A DNA stretch of 8,191 nucleotides, taken from JASFRS01 sp050114795. Its GTDB lineage: Bacteria > Pseudomonadota > Alphaproteobacteria > Sphingomonadales > CAKZYD01. Under the pieces are notes generated by a model that saw only the letters and a list, made by a program, of their open reading frames with translations, ran no database searches and had not been told where the DNA came from. The translations under genes and the position numbers were made by a program. Below, piece by piece: positions 6,516 through 8,191 of this stretch; within the stretch, counting starts at the first letter, position 1, and each line of letters begins with the position of its first letter. The DNA lies in assembly GCA_050114795.1 (NCBI GenBank), contig JASFRS010000105.1, positions 1 to 8,191 on the forward strand, written 5' to 3'.

Positions 6516-6520
6516 TCCTT
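6516..6520 (-). promoter_or_regulatory. Ribosome binding site deciding the nitrilase start
   Basis: AAGGA on the minus strand stands six bases before the ATG at 6509. This supports ATG over the TTG at 6515, which directly abuts the site. Confidence 0.6.
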
Positions 6521-6530
6521 ATAAATACAC

Positions 6531-7253
6531 TCAATACATATGTTGGCCGCCATTGATGGACAATGTAGACCCAGTTACAAAACCCGCATCATCAGCGGTG
6601 AGAAACGCAACGCCGCGTGCAATTTCGTCGGCTTTACCTAAGCGCCCCACGGGAATTTTAGCAACGATTTTTTCAAGTACATGTTCAGGTACAGCAGCGA
6701 CCATATCCGTGTCGATATAACCAGGTGCGATCGCGTTCACCGTGATACCAAAACGCGCTCCTTCCTGCGCCAAGGCCTTAGTAAAGCCATGGATGCCGGA
6801 TTTAGCGGCAGCATAATTAACCTGGCCATATTGACCCGCCTGCCCGTTAATGGAGCCAATATTCACAATCCGGCCAAATCCATTCTCTTTCATCGCCGGA
6901 AAGACAGCTTTGGACATGTTGAAACAGGAGCCTAAATTCGTATCAATGACTTCCTGCCAATTGTCCTGGCTCATTTTCAATAAAGTACCATCGCGGGTAA
7001 TGCCTGCATTATTAACCAGAATCTCAACAGGGCCTAAATCAGCGGTAATTTCCGCCACAGCTCTCTGACAGGCGTCATAATCCGAAACATCGCATTTATA
7101 GACATTGATATTATGGGCCGCGCTAAAGGCATTGGCACGCTCAATGTTACCGGCATAAATCGCGGCAACTTTGCAGCCTGCATCTTTTAACGCTAAAGAA
7201 ATGGCTTCCCCGATACCCCTGGTCCCACCGGTAACAATTGCAACACGTGCCAT
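6531..7253 (-). CDS. phaB: Acetoacetyl-CoA reductase (PhaB, SDR family)
   Basis: Reduces acetoacetyl-CoA to (R)-3-hydroxybutyryl-CoA, normally with NADPH, the step before polyhydroxybutyrate synthase. The 240 residues form a classical short-chain dehydrogenase: cofactor loop TGGTRGIG (8-15), NNAG (81-84), N106, S134 in NIGSINGQ, and the Y147-x3-K151 pair in NYAAAK. The SINGQAGQYGQVNY stretch and the end SINGGQHMY are typical of PhaB and set it apart from FabG. The ATG at 7253 has AAGGGGAG five bases before it; an upstream in-frame TTG at 7271 would put that site inside the gene. No phaA or phaC is next to it. The gap to the nitrilase is 21 bases, so the two are probably co-transcribed. Confidence 0.92.
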   Translation of the reverse strand: MARVAIVTGGTRGIGEAISLALKDAGCKVAAIYAGNIERANAFSAAHNINVYKCDVSDYDACQRAVAEITADLGPVEILVNNAGITRDGTLLKMSQDNWQEVIDTNLGSCFNMSKAVFPAMKENGFGRIVNIGSINGQAGQYGQVNYAAAKSGIHGFTKALAQEGARFGITVNAIAPGYIDTDMVAAVPEHVLEKIVAKIPVGRLGKADEIARGVAFLTADDAGFVTGSTLSINGGQHMY

Positions 7254-7258
7254 GACAT

Positions 7259-7266
7259 CTCCCCTT
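7259..7266 (-). promoter_or_regulatory. Ribosome binding site deciding the phaB start
   Basis: AAGGGGAG on the minus strand, five bases before the ATG at 7253, is a strong Shine-Dalgarno. Confidence 0.7.
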
Positions 7267-7279
7267 ATCAAAGCTTAAA

Positions 7280-7292
7280 TTCGACATTCGAA
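7280..7292. repeat. Short inverted repeat between hemH and phaB
   Basis: TTCGA-CAT-TCGAA is a perfect 5-3-5 inverted repeat in the 79-base gap before phaB. It is too short and lacks a T-run to be a terminator. A role as a binding site is possible but unsupported. Confidence 0.2.
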
Positions 7293-7332
7293 ACTTGCGG
7301 GAAGACACGGCAAAGGTCAATTGTAACTGGCT

Positions 7333-8191
7333 CTAAATCCAACCCTGCAACTCATTTTTTATGAGTGCCGTCAACATGGCGATATGGTCTTCATCGCTAT
7401 TCAGACAGGGGATATAATGAAAGGCCTCTCCCCCTGCTTCCAGGAAAGTTGCCTTAATGCCAATAGCAATTTCTTCCAACGTCTCAAGGCAGTCAGCACT
7501 AAATCCAGGGCATATGACGGCAATCCGCTTTTTCCCTTGGGCAGCCAATCCCTTAACAGTCGTCTCCGTATAGGGCTTCAGCCACTCAGCACGGCCAAAG
7601 CGGGACTGAAAAGTAATGCGGAGCTTATCTTCGTCCCAGCCTAATTTCTCACGCAAGAGCCGCCCCGTCTTTTGACATTGACAATAATAAGGGTCGCCCA
7701 ATTCCAGATTACGTTTTGGCAGACCATGGAAAGAAGCCAACACTACATCTGGCTCCCAACTTAATGTAGCCAAATGCTCATTCACACTGCGGGACAAAGC
7801 GTCAATATAAGCAGGATGATCATGATAGGAGGGCATTGTGCGTATAGCTTGCTGCCAGCGTTGTTCCTGAAGTACGTCAAAGGCTTTATCGTAAACACTC
7901 GCTGTTGTTGTTGCTGAATATTGCGGATAAAGCGCAAAAACCAAAATCCGTTCACACCCTTTTGTCTTTAAGGCTTCCATCTTATCGACCATTGACGGAT
8001 TGCCATAACGCATAGCCCATTCAACGATAATATGATCTGACTTGACCTGCGCAGCAACAGCTTCAGCCTGTTCTTGGGTTATGACACGTAAAGGAGAATC
8101 TCCTTTGGCCTCATTCCAAATAGCGGCATAAGCATGAGCGGATTTCTTTGGGCGGAAAGTCAGAACCGGACCATAAAGAATGGGCAACCAA
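7333..8191 (-). CDS. hemH: Ferrochelatase, partial (start beyond right edge)
   Basis: Inserts ferrous iron into protoporphyrin IX, the last step of protoheme synthesis. About 285 C-terminal residues are present; families run to about 320-350, so the N-terminal part (the usual LVNLGTP opening) is outside. Visible marks, in order, are RPKKSA with a following IW, MRYGNPS, LYPQYSATTTAS, the active-site His in SFHGLPKR, GDPYYCQCQKT, FQSRFGRAEWLKPYT, and CPGFSADCLETLEEI with the conserved acidic residues near the metal. The reading frame stays open into Trp (8188-8190), so the TTG at 8185-8187 is an internal Leu. The C-terminal tail lacks the clustered cysteines expected of [2Fe-2S] ferrochelatases such as that of Caulobacter, so it is probably cluster-free (inference). 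phaB follows 79 bases downstream. Confidence 0.95.
   Translation of the reverse strand, partial: WLPILYGPVLTFRPKKSAHAYAAIWNEAKGDSPLRVITQEQAEAVAAQVKSDHIIVEWAMRYGNPSMVDKMEALKTKGCERILVFALYPQYSATTTASVYDKAFDVLQEQRWQQAIRTMPSYHDHPAYIDALSRSVNEHLATLSWEPDVVLASFHGLPKRNLELGDPYYCQCQKTGRLLREKLGWDEDKLRITFQSRFGRAEWLKPYTETTVKGLAAQGKKRIAVICPGFSADCLETLEEIAIGIKATFLEAGGEAFHYIPCLNSDEDHIAMLTALIKNELQGWI

Noticed and set aside
7315..7320. TTGACC as a -35 box for phaB
   Set aside because: No acceptable -10 follows at 16-18 bases (CAAGTT at 17), so I do not call a promoter; phaB may be read through from hemH.
8185..8187. TTG as the start of ferrochelatase
   Set aside because: The frame stays open upstream into a Trp codon, and the protein lacks the family's N-terminal part, so the TTG is an internal Leu and the gene runs off the window.

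Overview
The window reads as ordinary chromosomal DNA of an alphaproteobacterium. It is tightly packed (nine protein genes, no gap above about 175 bases), with base composition near half G+C. The evidence for this group is the gene types: a PhaB-type acetoacetyl-CoA reductase, a malyl-CoA-lyase-like HpcH/HpaI enzyme, the short (377-residue) form of homogentisate dioxygenase and a typical proteobacterial ferrochelatase. The genus cannot be fixed from the sequence, and I see no insertion sequence, phage gene, tRNA, rRNA or CRISPR array.

Layout from left to right: (1) 1-1508, minus strand: an HpcH/HpaI (malyl-CoA lyase-like) gene followed, with an ATGA stop/start overlap, by a threonine aldolase that runs off the left edge. 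(2) 1509-1606: a 98-base divergent gap with a 15-base inverted repeat. (3) 1607-2824, plus strand: a class V aminotransferase-fold protein of the cysteine-desulfurase-like type, the only plus-strand gene. Its end overlaps that of the next gene by 26 bases, tail to tail. (4) 2799-4967, minus strand: hmgA then a fumarylacetoacetase gene, a two-gene homogentisate operon. (5) 4968-5139: the hmgA control region, with a candidate promoter, a pseudo-palindrome over its spacer, an 18-base perfect palindrome and a weak terminator-like hairpin. (6) 5140-7253, minus strand: phaB, a nitrilase and an exported YHS-domain protein, spaced as one operon, the last two sharing ATGA. (7) 7333-8191, minus strand: hemH, whose start lies beyond the right edge.

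How the genes may work together: homogentisate dioxygenase opens the ring of homogentisate (from tyrosine and phenylalanine). Fumarylacetoacetase then releases fumarate and acetoacetate. Once activated to acetoacetyl-CoA, acetoacetate is the substrate PhaB reduces to 3-hydroxybutyryl-CoA for polyhydroxybutyrate. The isomerase between the two homogentisate steps and the enzyme that makes homogentisate are not in the window. The nitrilase/YHS pair and the malyl-CoA lyase-like/threonine aldolase pair are clear as families, but their true substrates are open. These are the parts most worth a second look. I did not find a convincing entirely new system.
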